Notes: generated by a model from the sequence alone, not told the origin. 16,933 nt of DNA from CAZLMF01 sp964560565 (GCA_964560565.1 CAZLMF010000035.1:1-16933); one strand, 5' to 3'; counted from the first letter of the stretch, positions 1 through 6,207 are shown. A program made the numbers and translations.

Positions 1-1081
1 TATTATGTATCTTGCCGCCAAGTGCAAATACCTTTGTTCCCTTTGACTTCTCTGTGCCCATTGAGTTAAACCACTCTGGACCATTAACGATAATTTGAGG
101 AACATTTGCATAGGTTTCTACGTTGTTTAGGATGGTTGGCTTGCCAAACAAGCCCTTTTGTGCAGGGAACGGAGGACGTGGTCTAGGTTCACCCCTGCGA
201 CCTTCAATTGAGGTCATAAGAGCGGTTTCCTCGCCGCATACAAACGCGCCTGCTCCAAGGCGAATGTCAACATCAAAATCAAATCCGCTGTCAAATATAT
301 TCTTACCAATTACACCGTAGTCACGCGCTTGATTAATAGCAATTTGAAGTCTGCGAACCGCAATCGGATACTCCGCACGGACATAAATATAGCCCTGTGT
401 TGCGCCTACTGCGTAGCCTGCAATAGCCATCGCCTCAAGCACTACATGAGGGTCTCCCTCTAGCACTGAGCGGTCCATAAATGCACCTGGGTCACCCTCG
501 TCGGCATTACAGCATACATACTTTTGATCTGCATCATTTGCCTTTGCAAGACCCCATTTAACTCCTGTGGGGAAGCCTCCGCCTCCACGTCCACGAAGTC
601 CGCTGTCCTTAATGCAGTCAATAACACTATCAGGTGTCATTTCAGTAAGAGCCTTACCAAGTGCCATATAACCATCATATGCTATGTATTCATCAATACA
701 TTCTGGGTTGATTACACCGCAGTTGCGAAGTGCAACACGATGCTGTTTCTTGTAGAAGTCAGTTTCGTTAAGAGACTTGATTCCGTCGTCTGTTACCGTT
801 TCAACATAAAGCAAGCGCTCGACTATGCGTCCTTTAAGCAAATGCTCTGAAACAATCTCTGGAATATCCTCTTCCTTTACCATTGAGTAGAAACTTCCCT
901 CTGGGTAAATAATCATAATCGGGCCTAGTGCGCAAAGTCCAAAACAGCCTGTCTTGACTACTTGAACCTCATCGGTAAGCTTATTCTTATTGATTTCCTC
1001 TTGGAGAGCGTTGATTAGCTTCTCGCTACCCGAGGAGGTACAGCCTGTTCCACCGCAGACTAAAACATGTGAGCGATACAT
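1..1081 (-). CDS. hydB: NADH-binding flavoprotein subunit of electron-bifurcating [FeFe]-hydrogenase (HydB/NuoF-like), C-terminal part outside the window
   Basis: The frame is open from ATG 1081 to the window edge, giving the first 360 residues. A GGAGGA ribosome binding site lies just upstream at about 1088-1093. The N-terminal thioredoxin-like [2Fe-2S] domain has C9, C14, C46 and C50 in the usual C-x4-C ... C-x3-C pattern. It is followed by a NuoF-type NADH/FMN domain with the motif GRGGGGFPTG and the later signatures RPPFPAQKGLFGKPT and NNVETYANVPQ. In this family the subunit binds NAD(H), FMN and Fe-S clusters. In HydABC it couples NADH and ferredoxin oxidation to H2 formation, or the reverse. 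The missing C-terminus should carry the NuoF [4Fe-4S] motif and possibly ferredoxin domains. It lies downstream of hydC, an ATPase gene and a [2Fe-2S] gene in one operon. A formate dehydrogenase or NADH:ferredoxin complex partner is possible, but the hydrogenase-type neighbours favour HydB. Confidence 0.93.
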   Translation of the reverse strand, partial: MYRSHVLVCGGTGCTSSGSEKLINALQEEINKNKLTDEVQVVKTGCFGLCALGPIMIIYPEGSFYSMVKEEDIPEIVSEHLLKGRIVERLLYVETVTDDGIKSLNETDFYKKQHRVALRNCGVINPECIDEYIAYDGYMALGKALTEMTPDSVIDCIKDSGLRGRGGGGFPTGVKWGLAKANDADQKYVCCNADEGDPGAFMDRSVLEGDPHVVLEAMAIAGYAVGATQGYIYVRAEYPIAVRRLQIAINQARDYGVIGKNIFDSGFDFDVDIRLGAGAFVCGEETALMTSIEGRRGEPRPRPPFPAQKGLFGKPTILNNVETYANVPQIIVNGPEWFNSMGTEKSKGTKVFALGGKIHN

Positions 1082-1096
1082 TCCTTATCCTCCTCT

Positions 1097-1474
1097 TTAC
1101 TTGGCAATATCAGCCGAATTTATTGTGTATTTTCCGATGATAACTCCACGCTCAAGGTGCTGCTCGACAACCTCGCGTGCTTTGCTTTCATCCATGTTAA
1201 TGTATGTGACCTTTTCCTGTCCAGCAACTGTAATTTCAACTATTGGTTCAAACTGGCATAGTCCAATGCAACCTGTTTGAGTAACAGCCACGTTAAGTAA
1301 ATTCTTCTCCTCAACTAGCTTTGAAAAGGTGCCTAAAACGGGGCGTGCTCCTGCTGCAATACCACAGGTAGCCATGCCGATTACAACACGGGTTTTATTA
1401 TCGTCATCGTGACGAATTCCAACCTGCGACTGCATTTTATCCCTGATAGCTTGTAGCTCTGCTAAAGTTTTCAT
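1097..1474 (-). CDS. small thioredoxin-fold [2Fe-2S] ferredoxin-like protein of the hydrogenase operon
   Basis: This 125-residue protein has the thioredoxin-like ferredoxin fold also seen at the N-terminus of HydB, with motifs MATCGIAAGARPV and QTGCIGLC. Three cysteines, C37, C69 and C73, match positions of the usual four cluster ligands. The first ligand position (near residue 32) is Ile, so the site is C-less there. I recall this three-Cys form as common in stand-alone members of hydABC operons, but I cannot check it here. The start ATG 1474 is preceded by AAAGGA at a suitable distance. The gene is 15 bases upstream of hydB and 43 bases downstream of the ATPase gene, all on the minus strand. 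A role in electron transfer or assembly within the hydrogenase complex is inferred from context only. Confidence 0.85.
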   Translation of the reverse strand: MKTLAELQAIRDKMQSQVGIRHDDDNKTRVVIGMATCGIAAGARPVLGTFSKLVEEKNLLNVAVTQTGCIGLCQFEPIVEITVAGQEKVTYINMDESKAREVVEQHLERGVIIGKYTINSADIAK

Positions 1475-1517
1475 AAGATATTTTCCTTTCTACTATATCC
1501 TTAAATTAAGTCGGTAG

Positions 1518-2072
1518 CTATATTTCTAAGCCTTTATCTACCTCTTGCTTGTTCTCTTCAAGAAATTCGCGTATGTAGCTTGAAACCTCGACGCTATTAA
1601 GCGGCACACCTTGCAAAATTTCACGAAATTTCCTTGTGTCTAGGGTGAACTCCTTGCCATTTACCTTGTAGCAATAAACAAAGTCAATATCAGGATTGAG
1701 CGTTACAAGGGCATGGATTGTTGAGTTTATATCCCCTAAAGGCATTCTGTCTATATGAGAAATCCCAAAGCTTGCTCGCACTCTTGTTCCCTTGTTGCTT
1801 TCCGAGTCAATGCTAAAGCTTCCGCCAGTCATTTGAGCGGACATCTTAAACAACGGCACACCCAACCCCACCTTGCGTGTTGTTCTGGTGGTGTAAAAGG
1901 GATCCTCCACACGCTTTAGCTGCTCAGGTGTCATGCCGTGACCATTATCAGAAATGACAATTTCAAGTGCATCAAGGGCTGTGTCCACATTAAGCTCAAT
2001 TTCAACAAGCGTTGCATTTGCGCTAATGCAATTTTGCGCAATGTCAAGTACATTCAGCGAAATCTCTGTCAT
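1518..2072 (-). CDS. GHKL-type ATP-binding protein (histidine-kinase-like ATPase domain) of the hydrogenase operon
   Basis: A 184-residue protein whose first ~105 residues form a Bergerat-fold ATPase domain: N box with N14 (AQNCISAN), DNGHGM at 42-47, KVGLGVPL at 67-74 and GTRV near 95. The remaining ~80 residues show no recognised motif. There is no His-containing dimerisation domain and no transmembrane segment, so it is not an ordinary sensor kinase. It starts 5 bases after the hydC stop with no clear ribosome binding site of its own, so translation is probably coupled to hydC. Genes of this type recur in clostridial and Thermotoga hydABC operons. Their role is not known to me; phospho-relay, anti-sigma-like control and ATP-dependent assembly are all possible. 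Confidence 0.85.
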   Translation of the reverse strand: MTEISLNVLDIAQNCISANATLVEIELNVDTALDALEIVISDNGHGMTPEQLKRVEDPFYTTRTTRKVGLGVPLFKMSAQMTGGSFSIDSESNKGTRVRASFGISHIDRMPLGDINSTIHALVTLNPDIDFVYCYKVNGKEFTLDTRKFREILQGVPLNSVEVSSYIREFLEENKQEVDKGLEI

Positions 2073-2077
2073 AGCGT

Positions 2078-2575
2078 CTAGTCTTTATACTTAGCCAATA
2101 TGCTGTCAACATCGTCAACTGTAAGTCTTCCGTAAACGTCGTCATTAACAGTCAAAACAGGTGCCAGTCCGCAAGCGCCTATGCAGCGGCATGCGTCAAG
2201 CGAGAACTTGCCGTCCTCTGTACATTGACCACCCTCAATGTGAAGTCTTTCCTGAAGGCGATTGTAAAGGTCACCAGCGCCCTTTACATAGCAAGCAGTA
2301 CCAAGACATACTGATACTTTGTACTTGCCCTTTGGGTTAAGGTTAAACTGGGAGTAGAATGTTACAACTCCATAGACTTCTTCTAATGGAATGGACAACT
2401 GCTCAGCTATAATTTTCTGCACCTCAATGGGCAGATAGCCGTAAATATCCTGTGCGTTTTGCAAAACAGGCATAAGCGCGCCCTTCTCATCCTTATGAGC
2501 GTTGATTACCTCAATGAGCTTGCTCTCCTGCTCTGCCGTTCCTGAGAACTTGGCAGTGCTAGTTTTTAGTGCCAT
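2078..2575 (-). CDS. hydC: NuoE-like [2Fe-2S] subunit of electron-bifurcating [FeFe]-hydrogenase (HydC)
   Basis: A 165-residue protein, full length for the NuoE/HydC family. The N-terminal helical part contains the family pattern MPVLQNAQDIYGYLP and EVYGVVTFYSQF. The thioredoxin-like domain follows, with [2Fe-2S] ligands C90, C95, C131 and C135 (C-x4-C-x35-C-x3-C). In HydABC this subunit passes electrons between the NADH-binding HydB and the hydrogenase subunit in the cytoplasm. It is the first gene of the minus-strand operon. ATG 2575 has an excellent GGAGGA site at about 2582-2587, and a promoter with a Rex-like palindrome lies just upstream. Confidence 0.95.
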   Translation of the reverse strand: MALKTSTAKFSGTAEQESKLIEVINAHKDEKGALMPVLQNAQDIYGYLPIEVQKIIAEQLSIPLEEVYGVVTFYSQFNLNPKGKYKVSVCLGTACYVKGAGDLYNRLQERLHIEGGQCTEDGKFSLDACRCIGACGLAPVLTVNDDVYGRLTVDDVDSILAKYKD

Positions 2576-2596
2576 TATTATTCCTCCTGCGATTCA

Positions 2597-2614
2597 TTGA
2601 TAAAAATTTATCAG
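2597..2614. promoter_or_regulatory. Rex-like operator candidate in the hyd operon leader
   Basis: The 18-bp element TTGATAAAAATTTATCAG contains perfect 7-bp arms (TGATAAA and TTTATCA). Against the redox repressor Rex consensus TTGTTAA-N4-TTAACAA it differs symmetrically at one base per half plus the last base. It lies about 4-21 bases downstream of the predicted hydC start point, where a bound repressor would block transcription. Rex senses the NADH/NAD+ ratio and commonly controls fermentative genes in Clostridia. Assignment to Rex is inference. Confidence 0.45.
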
Positions 2615-2624
2615 ACTTGCATAT

Positions 2625-2633
2625 AGTATATCA
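2625..2633 (-). promoter_or_regulatory. promoter of the hydC operon (extended -10)
   Basis: On the minus strand the sequence TGATATACT matches the extended -10 form TGnTATAAT with one change (hexamer at 2625-2630). The -35 region is poor (TAGCTT at a 17-base distance), as is usual for extended -10 promoters. Transcription would start near 2618, leaving a leader of about 43 bases before ATG 2575. Confidence 0.5.
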
Positions 2634-2834
2634 CAAGCAACACTAAAAAGCTATACTGTTTCGGTAAAAAAGTCGATTAAGGGAATGTAAGAAATCGCTA
2701 AATACTCATGTAATGTGAATAAGTATATTGAATATTGTAAATTGAATTTTGGCTAAATGTATATTAGATAATATAAACTAATTTACCTAGGGGCACTCGG
2801 GCAACTTTTGTGTGCACAATCAACAAAATCTGCA

Positions 2835-2863
2835 TTGAATTTTACTTTTATTTATGTTACAAT
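2835..2863 (+). promoter_or_regulatory. promoter of the DRTGG / sensory hydrogenase operon
   Basis: TTGAAT at 2835-2840 and TACAAT at 2858-2863 are separated by exactly 17 bases. A TG at 2855-2856 gives an extended -10 (TGTTACAAT). The predicted start point is near 2870, about 97 bases before the first gene. Confidence 0.65.
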
Positions 2864-2875
2864 AATAATAAGTAT

Positions 2876-2929
2876 TATCTAACGTGAAGGTTTTTCTAAA
2901 ACGTAAAATCTCAGCAACTTTATTAGATA
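2876..2929 (+). promoter_or_regulatory. inverted repeat in the 5' leader of the DRTGG operon
   Basis: TATCTAA at 2876-2882 is perfectly complementary to TTAGATA at 2923-2929. An inner hairpin, GTTTT (2890-2894) with AAAAC (2898-2902), lies between them. It would fold near the very start of the transcript. It is AT-rich and of low stability, and it matches no riboswitch I recognise. Confidence 0.25.
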
Positions 2930-2966
2930 GAAACAAAACGAACAATTAAACATAGGGGGGCACAAT

Positions 2967-3320
2967 ATGACTATCGGCGATATTAAGAATATCCTTGAAT
3001 GTGAAGTTATATCAGGCGAGGATTTGCTTGAAACTGAGGTGCATACCGCTTGCGGGTCGGATATGATGTCGGATGTTCTGGCATTTGTCAAGGATCAGGC
3101 TGTACTTCTAACAGGGCTTGTCAATTCACAGGTTGTCCGCACTGCAGAGATGATGGACATTGTCTGTATAGTGTTTGTCCGTGGCAAAATGCCCGATGAA
3201 ACTATCATTTCCTTGGCAAAAGAACGCTCCATAGTGCTTTTATCCACTGATGCAAGAATGTTTGTAGCCTGTGGTAAGCTTTATGAAAAAGGGCTTCACG
3301 GAGGTAAGGTCATTGAGTAA
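2967..3320 (+). CDS. DRTGG-domain protein (first of two)
   Basis: A 117-residue soluble protein with the fold pattern of the short, stand-alone DRTGG family: an N-terminal CEVISGEDL segment, then SDMMSDVLAFVKD at about 31-43, a run of small and hydrophobic residues, and the closing GKMPDETIISLAKERSIVLLS segment. It is similar in layout to the second DRTGG protein at 5088-5420. The biochemical role of the family is not established. The domain also occurs in phosphotransacetylase and CBS-domain proteins, where a regulatory nucleotide- or ligand-binding role is suspected. The ATG is preceded by an AGGGGGG ribosome binding site near 2953-2959. It is the first gene of a five-gene operon and overlaps the next gene by 8 bases. 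Confidence 0.75.
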   Translation: MTIGDIKNILECEVISGEDLLETEVHTACGSDMMSDVLAFVKDQAVLLTGLVNSQVVRTAEMMDIVCIVFVRGKMPDETIISLAKERSIVLLSTDARMFVACGKLYEKGLHGGKVIE

Positions 3321-3735
3321 TGTTTCACTTAAATACACTGTTCTAGGAGACGACTTTACACGAGCTGGCGAAGCTTCCTCGGATATCAAGCGCAAGTTAA
3401 AGCAGGCAGGCTTCAACCCAGAAACTGTCCGCAAGGTTGCTATATCCGTATATGAGGGCGAAATAAATATGGTAATTCACGCTCACGGCGGCGAAATTGC
3501 TGTTGATATTACCCCTGAGAAAATCAAGCTGGTTTTATCCGACACCGGGCCGGGTATCCCCAATATTGAGCTTGCAATGATGGAAGGCTATTCCACCGCC
3601 CCCGATAATGTTCGCAATCTTGGCTTTGGGGCAGGAATGGGGCTTTCCAATATGAAGAAATACACCGACGAGATGGATATTCAGTCCACTGTCGGCGTTG
3701 GCACAACTGTAACTATGACAATCTACGTTAAATAA
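3313..3735 (+). CDS. RsbT/RsbW-like GHKL ATPase (anti-sigma-factor-type serine kinase)
   Basis: A 140-residue protein from TTG 3313, chosen because GGAGG at 3300-3304 sits 8 bases upstream. It overlaps the preceding DRTGG gene by 8 bases, implying coupling. Longer in-frame GTG starts upstream lack such a site. Motifs of the RsbW/RsbT/SpoIIAB ATPase family are visible: SVYEGEINMVIHAHGG (N box, about 45-60), DTGPGIPN at 77-84 and GFGAGMGLSNMKKY at 104-117, followed by a GTTVTM strand. Family members phosphorylate partner proteins on Ser or act as switch proteins. The substrate here is unknown. No STAS-domain antagonist or sigma factor gene is in view, so the DRTGG proteins or the hydrogenase-like protein are the obvious partners. 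That pairing is inference. Confidence 0.85.
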   Translation: MSNVSLKYTVLGDDFTRAGEASSDIKRKLKQAGFNPETVRKVAISVYEGEINMVIHAHGGEIAVDITPEKIKLVLSDTGPGIPNIELAMMEGYSTAPDNVRNLGFGAGMGLSNMKKYTDEMDIQSTVGVGTTVTMTIYVK

Positions 3736-3790
3736 GCTAGCGTTTTATATTTTTCTGCTAGCCTAACTACCTAAATGATAGGAGGCAAAA

Positions 3791-5077
3791 ATGGATACCT
3801 TTTTCCACTCAGTTCATCTTGACCCTGAGCTATGTAAGGGTTGCATAAATTGCATTAAACGCTGCCCGACCGAAGCAATTCGCGTACACAACGGCAAAGC
3901 AAGCATTATCAAGGAGTTTTGCATTGACTGCGGCGAATGTATTCGTATTTGCCCCCACCATGCAAAGAAAGCTACATACGACCCTCTTAGCGTTCTGAAA
4001 AAGTATGAGTACACCGTCGCACTGCCTCCCCCGTCTTTGTACGGGCAGTTTAACAACCTTGACGATGTGGATATAGTACTTAGGGGACTTCTTGACATTG
4101 GATTTGATGATGTATACGAGGTGAGCACTGCTGCGGAAATGGTGTCCGAGCTTACACGTAAGCTTATCGCCGAGGGGAAGCTTGCGACTCCTATTATTTC
4201 CTCTGCCTGCCCCTCTGTGTCAAGGCTTATACGTGTGCGCTTTCCGTCCCTTATTGATATGCTTTTACCAATAAATGCGCCTATGGAGCTTGCGGCAAGT
4301 AATGCGCTACGCATTGCAACGGAGAAAACCGGCTTGCCTCGAGAGAAAATTGGGATAATTTTTATATCTCCCTGCCCTGCAAAGGTGACTGCTGTATATT
4401 CACCCCTTGGCAATGACAAATCCGAGGTTGATGCGGTTGTTGCCATAAGCGAGGTGTACCCTCGACTTGTGCAGGTGATGAAGCATGATAACGAGGGTGA
4501 AAACCATCTGTCTAGCAGTGGTAAAATCGGCGTCAGCTGGGGCGCAAGCGGCGGCGAAGCAGGAGGGCTGCTAAGCGACAATTACCTTGCTGCTGATGGA
4601 ATTGAGAACGTCATCCGTGTACTGGAAGACTTGGAAGACCGCAAATTTAGGAGCGGTTTGGAATTTATCGAGCTTAATGCCTGCTCAGGAGGATGTGTAG
4701 GCGGAGTTCTCACCGTTGAAAACCCCTATATTGCTCATGCAAAGCTTAAAAGATTGAGAAAATATCTGCCTGTGGCTTGTAACCACCTTGGTGATGCTAT
4801 CCCTGACGGCGCGTTTTGGAATCAAGCAATTGAGTATCAGCCGGTATTTAACCTCGGCAGCGACCTTGAGGAAAGCATTGCTCTTATGGCAAAAGTAGAC
4901 GAGCTGTGCGAACGCTTACCCGGTCTTGATTGCGGCTCTTGCGGCGCTCCCACATGCAGGGCGCTTGCACAAGACGTGGCACGCGGCAACGCTAAGGAAG
5001 AGGACTGTATACATATTCTCCGTGAGCGTATACATCGCTTATCCGATGAGTTCTCAATGCTTGACACAAAAAAGTAG
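3791..5077 (+). CDS. hydS: sensory-type [FeFe]-hydrogenase (HydS-like) with two N-terminal and one C-terminal Fe-S motif
   Basis: A 428-residue protein. Two ferredoxin-type [4Fe-4S] motifs are at C15/C18/C21/C25 and C44/C47/C50/C54. The H-cluster domain keeps the four cluster Cys: C140 (SSACPSV), C195 (SPCPAK), C298 and C302 (NACSGGC). It also keeps K198. The residue before C140 is A139, where catalytic enzymes have the proton-transfer Cys (TSCCPGW). The Met of MPC is Ser, the Glu of the second motif is absent, and the third motif ends GGVLTVENP instead of GGGQP. A C-terminal Fe-S domain has C381, C384, C389 and C406. There is no PAS domain and no transmembrane segment. This set of changes fits the putative sensory [FeFe]-hydrogenases; the PAS-less layout fits the class called group D. 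It probably binds H2 with low turnover and signals to its operon partners. The start is ATG after AGGAGG at about 3780-3784. Confidence 0.88.
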   Translation: MDTFFHSVHLDPELCKGCINCIKRCPTEAIRVHNGKASIIKEFCIDCGECIRICPHHAKKATYDPLSVLKKYEYTVALPPPSLYGQFNNLDDVDIVLRGLLDIGFDDVYEVSTAAEMVSELTRKLIAEGKLATPIISSACPSVSRLIRVRFPSLIDMLLPINAPMELAASNALRIATEKTGLPREKIGIIFISPCPAKVTAVYSPLGNDKSEVDAVVAISEVYPRLVQVMKHDNEGENHLSSSGKIGVSWGASGGEAGGLLSDNYLAADGIENVIRVLEDLEDRKFRSGLEFIELNACSGGCVGGVLTVENPYIAHAKLKRLRKYLPVACNHLGDAIPDGAFWNQAIEYQPVFNLGSDLEESIALMAKVDELCERLPGLDCGSCGAPTCRALAQDVARGNAKEEDCIHILRERIHRLSDEFSMLDTKK

Positions 5078-5087
5078 GAGGTCATTT

Positions 5088-5420
5088 ATGACTTTAGCTG
5101 AACTTGCGCAGAAATGCGATTTTATAATAGAAAATGAAGGTGAGGAGGAAATAGCATTCACAAGTGTGTATTGCTGTGACCTTTTAAGCCTTGTAATGGG
5201 ACGTGCTCCTGCTGGTTGCGCATGGGTTACTGTAATGGGCAATGTAAACTCCATAGCTGTCGCTGTGCTTGCCGATGTTGCGTGCATAATCCTTGCTGAG
5301 GGAGCATCTCTTGATAAGCTTGCCCTTGAACGTGCCAAAGAACAAGGCATTACCGTTTTAAGGACTACCCTGCCTGTATTTGAATCGGCACTTCTTATCC
5401 ACGAGTATTGCAGTGCTTAA
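5088..5420 (+). CDS. DRTGG-domain protein (second of two)
   Basis: A 110-residue protein starting at ATG 5088, set by GGAGG at 5077-5081, which overlaps the hydrogenase stop codon. An open frame extends upstream inside the hydrogenase gene but has no supported start. The segments CCDLLSLVMGRAPAG and WVTVMGNVNSIAVAVLADVA, then LERAKEQGITVLRT, match the short DRTGG family better than the first copy does. It is a soluble protein of unknown biochemical function. Its placement directly after the sensory hydrogenase, with a paralogue two genes upstream, suggests the two form a hetero-oligomer or respond to the same ligand. It overlaps the PHP gene by 8 bases if that gene starts at GTG 5413. Confidence 0.78.
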   Translation: MTLAELAQKCDFIIENEGEEEIAFTSVYCCDLLSLVMGRAPAGCAWVTVMGNVNSIAVAVLADVACIILAEGASLDKLALERAKEQGITVLRTTLPVFESALLIHEYCSA

Positions 5421-6138
5421 ACTTGCCTACGATTTACATATACACTCCTGTCTTTCCCCTTGCGGAAATGACGACATGACCCCTGCCGACATAGTCGGTA
5501 TGGCGGCGCTTAAAGGACTTGATGTTATTGCACTGACCGACCACGGAAGTGCTAAAAATTGCCCTGCCCTTTTTAAGTGTGCGCAGGAATATGGCATTAC
5601 CGCTATTGCAGGGCTTGAGGTTTCGACTGCTGAGGAAATCCATGTGGTTTGCCTTATGCCAAACCTTGATCGAGCTCTTGACTTTGGTGAGGTTATCTAT
5701 TCAAAGCTCCCCCCTATAATAGACCGCAAGGGCATATTCGGGCAGCAGCTTGTGCTTGATGCCGATGAAAAGCTGGTGGAGCGTGTACCGCACTTGCTTT
5801 CAAACGCTACTTCTATTGGGTTTGATGAGCTTTATGACTTGGTTGGCGACTATGGCGGTTTGTTTATACCCGCCCACATTGACCGCCCTTCATATAGCAT
5901 TCTTTCACAGCTTGGGTATATCCCCCCCGACAGCCGATTTGCATGCGCCGAGCTTCGTGACATAGACAAGCTTTCAAAGCTTTGTGAGGGGAATCCCTAC
6001 TTAAATAACTGCAACATCATCACAAGCTCAGATGCTCATCAACTTTGTGATATAAATGAGGCAACTAACTTTATTGAAGCAAAATCAAGGTCAGTTGCAG
6101 ATATATTAGATGCTTTAGGGCAGTTGCAGGTTACTTAA
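5413..6138 (+). CDS. PHP-domain metal-dependent phosphoesterase
   Basis: A 241-residue protein if translation starts at GTG 5413. This start overlaps the upstream gene by 8 bases but has only a weak ribosome binding site; TTG 5380 is the alternative. The polymerase-and-histidinol-phosphatase metal-binding set appears complete: DLHIHS (H9, H11), LTDHG (D43, H44), GLEVS (E69), H77, PAHID and SSDAH near the C-terminus. Family members hydrolyse phosphate esters, including nucleotide and 3',5'-bisnucleotide substrates, using two or three metal ions. The substrate cannot be read from sequence. In an operon with two ATPase/DRTGG regulators and a hydrogenase-like sensor, turnover of a nucleotide or phospho-signal is plausible. 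It is the last gene of the operon. I see no intrinsic terminator before the next promoter at 6179. Confidence 0.85.
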   Translation: MLKLAYDLHIHSCLSPCGNDDMTPADIVGMAALKGLDVIALTDHGSAKNCPALFKCAQEYGITAIAGLEVSTAEEIHVVCLMPNLDRALDFGEVIYSKLPPIIDRKGIFGQQLVLDADEKLVERVPHLLSNATSIGFDELYDLVGDYGGLFIPAHIDRPSYSILSQLGYIPPDSRFACAELRDIDKLSKLCEGNPYLNNCNIITSSDAHQLCDINEATNFIEAKSRSVADILDALGQLQVT

Positions 6139-6178
6139 CGTCTATACATTAATACTTAATAGATTATTCAAATTCATC

Positions 6179-6207
6179 TTGACATTTGAAAATTTTTGGT
6201 GTATAAT
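6179..6207 (+). promoter_or_regulatory. promoter of the symporter-paaK operon
   Basis: TTGACA at 6179-6184 and TATAAT at 6202-6207 with a 17-base spacer form a perfect sigma-A/sigma-70 consensus. The start point should be near 6214, giving an ~80-base leader. Such a strong core promoter suggests either high constitutive expression or control by a repressor not recognised here. Confidence 0.8.

Larger units (their letters stand above)
2576..2966. other. divergent intergenic region between the hydC operon and the sensory-hydrogenase operon
   Basis: This 391-base gene-free stretch holds the minus-strand hydC promoter and Rex-like palindrome (2597-2633), the plus-strand promoter (2835-2863), a short palindrome TTGTGTGCACAA at 2808-2819 and a leader inverted repeat (2876-2929). 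The middle part (about 2640-2800) is AT-rich. I see no coding potential or RNA gene there. Confidence 0.6.

Noticed and set aside
123..1280. Plus-strand open frames of 65-108 codons over 123-320, 524-850 and 990-1280
   Set aside because: They are antisense to hydB and the [2Fe-2S] gene, whose minus-strand frames carry clear family motifs.
3736..3762. GCTAGC pair after the RsbT-like gene as a terminator
   Set aside because: Each copy is itself a palindrome, the possible stem is only 6 pairs with a 15-base loop and no T tract after it, and the next gene clearly belongs to the same operon.
3814..4581. 255-codon open frame on the minus strand opposite the sensory hydrogenase
   Set aside because: It lies entirely antisense to a clearly real gene, its product is Ser-rich low-complexity sequence with no recognisable motif, and it has no ribosome binding site. 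It follows from codon bias on the other strand.
3791..5077. Calling this gene the catalytic HydA subunit of the bifurcating hydrogenase
   Set aside because: It lacks the proton-transfer Cys and other catalytic residues, has no NuoG-like N-terminal [2Fe-2S] domain and is on the opposite strand from hydC/hydB. True hydA is expected beyond position 1, after hydB.
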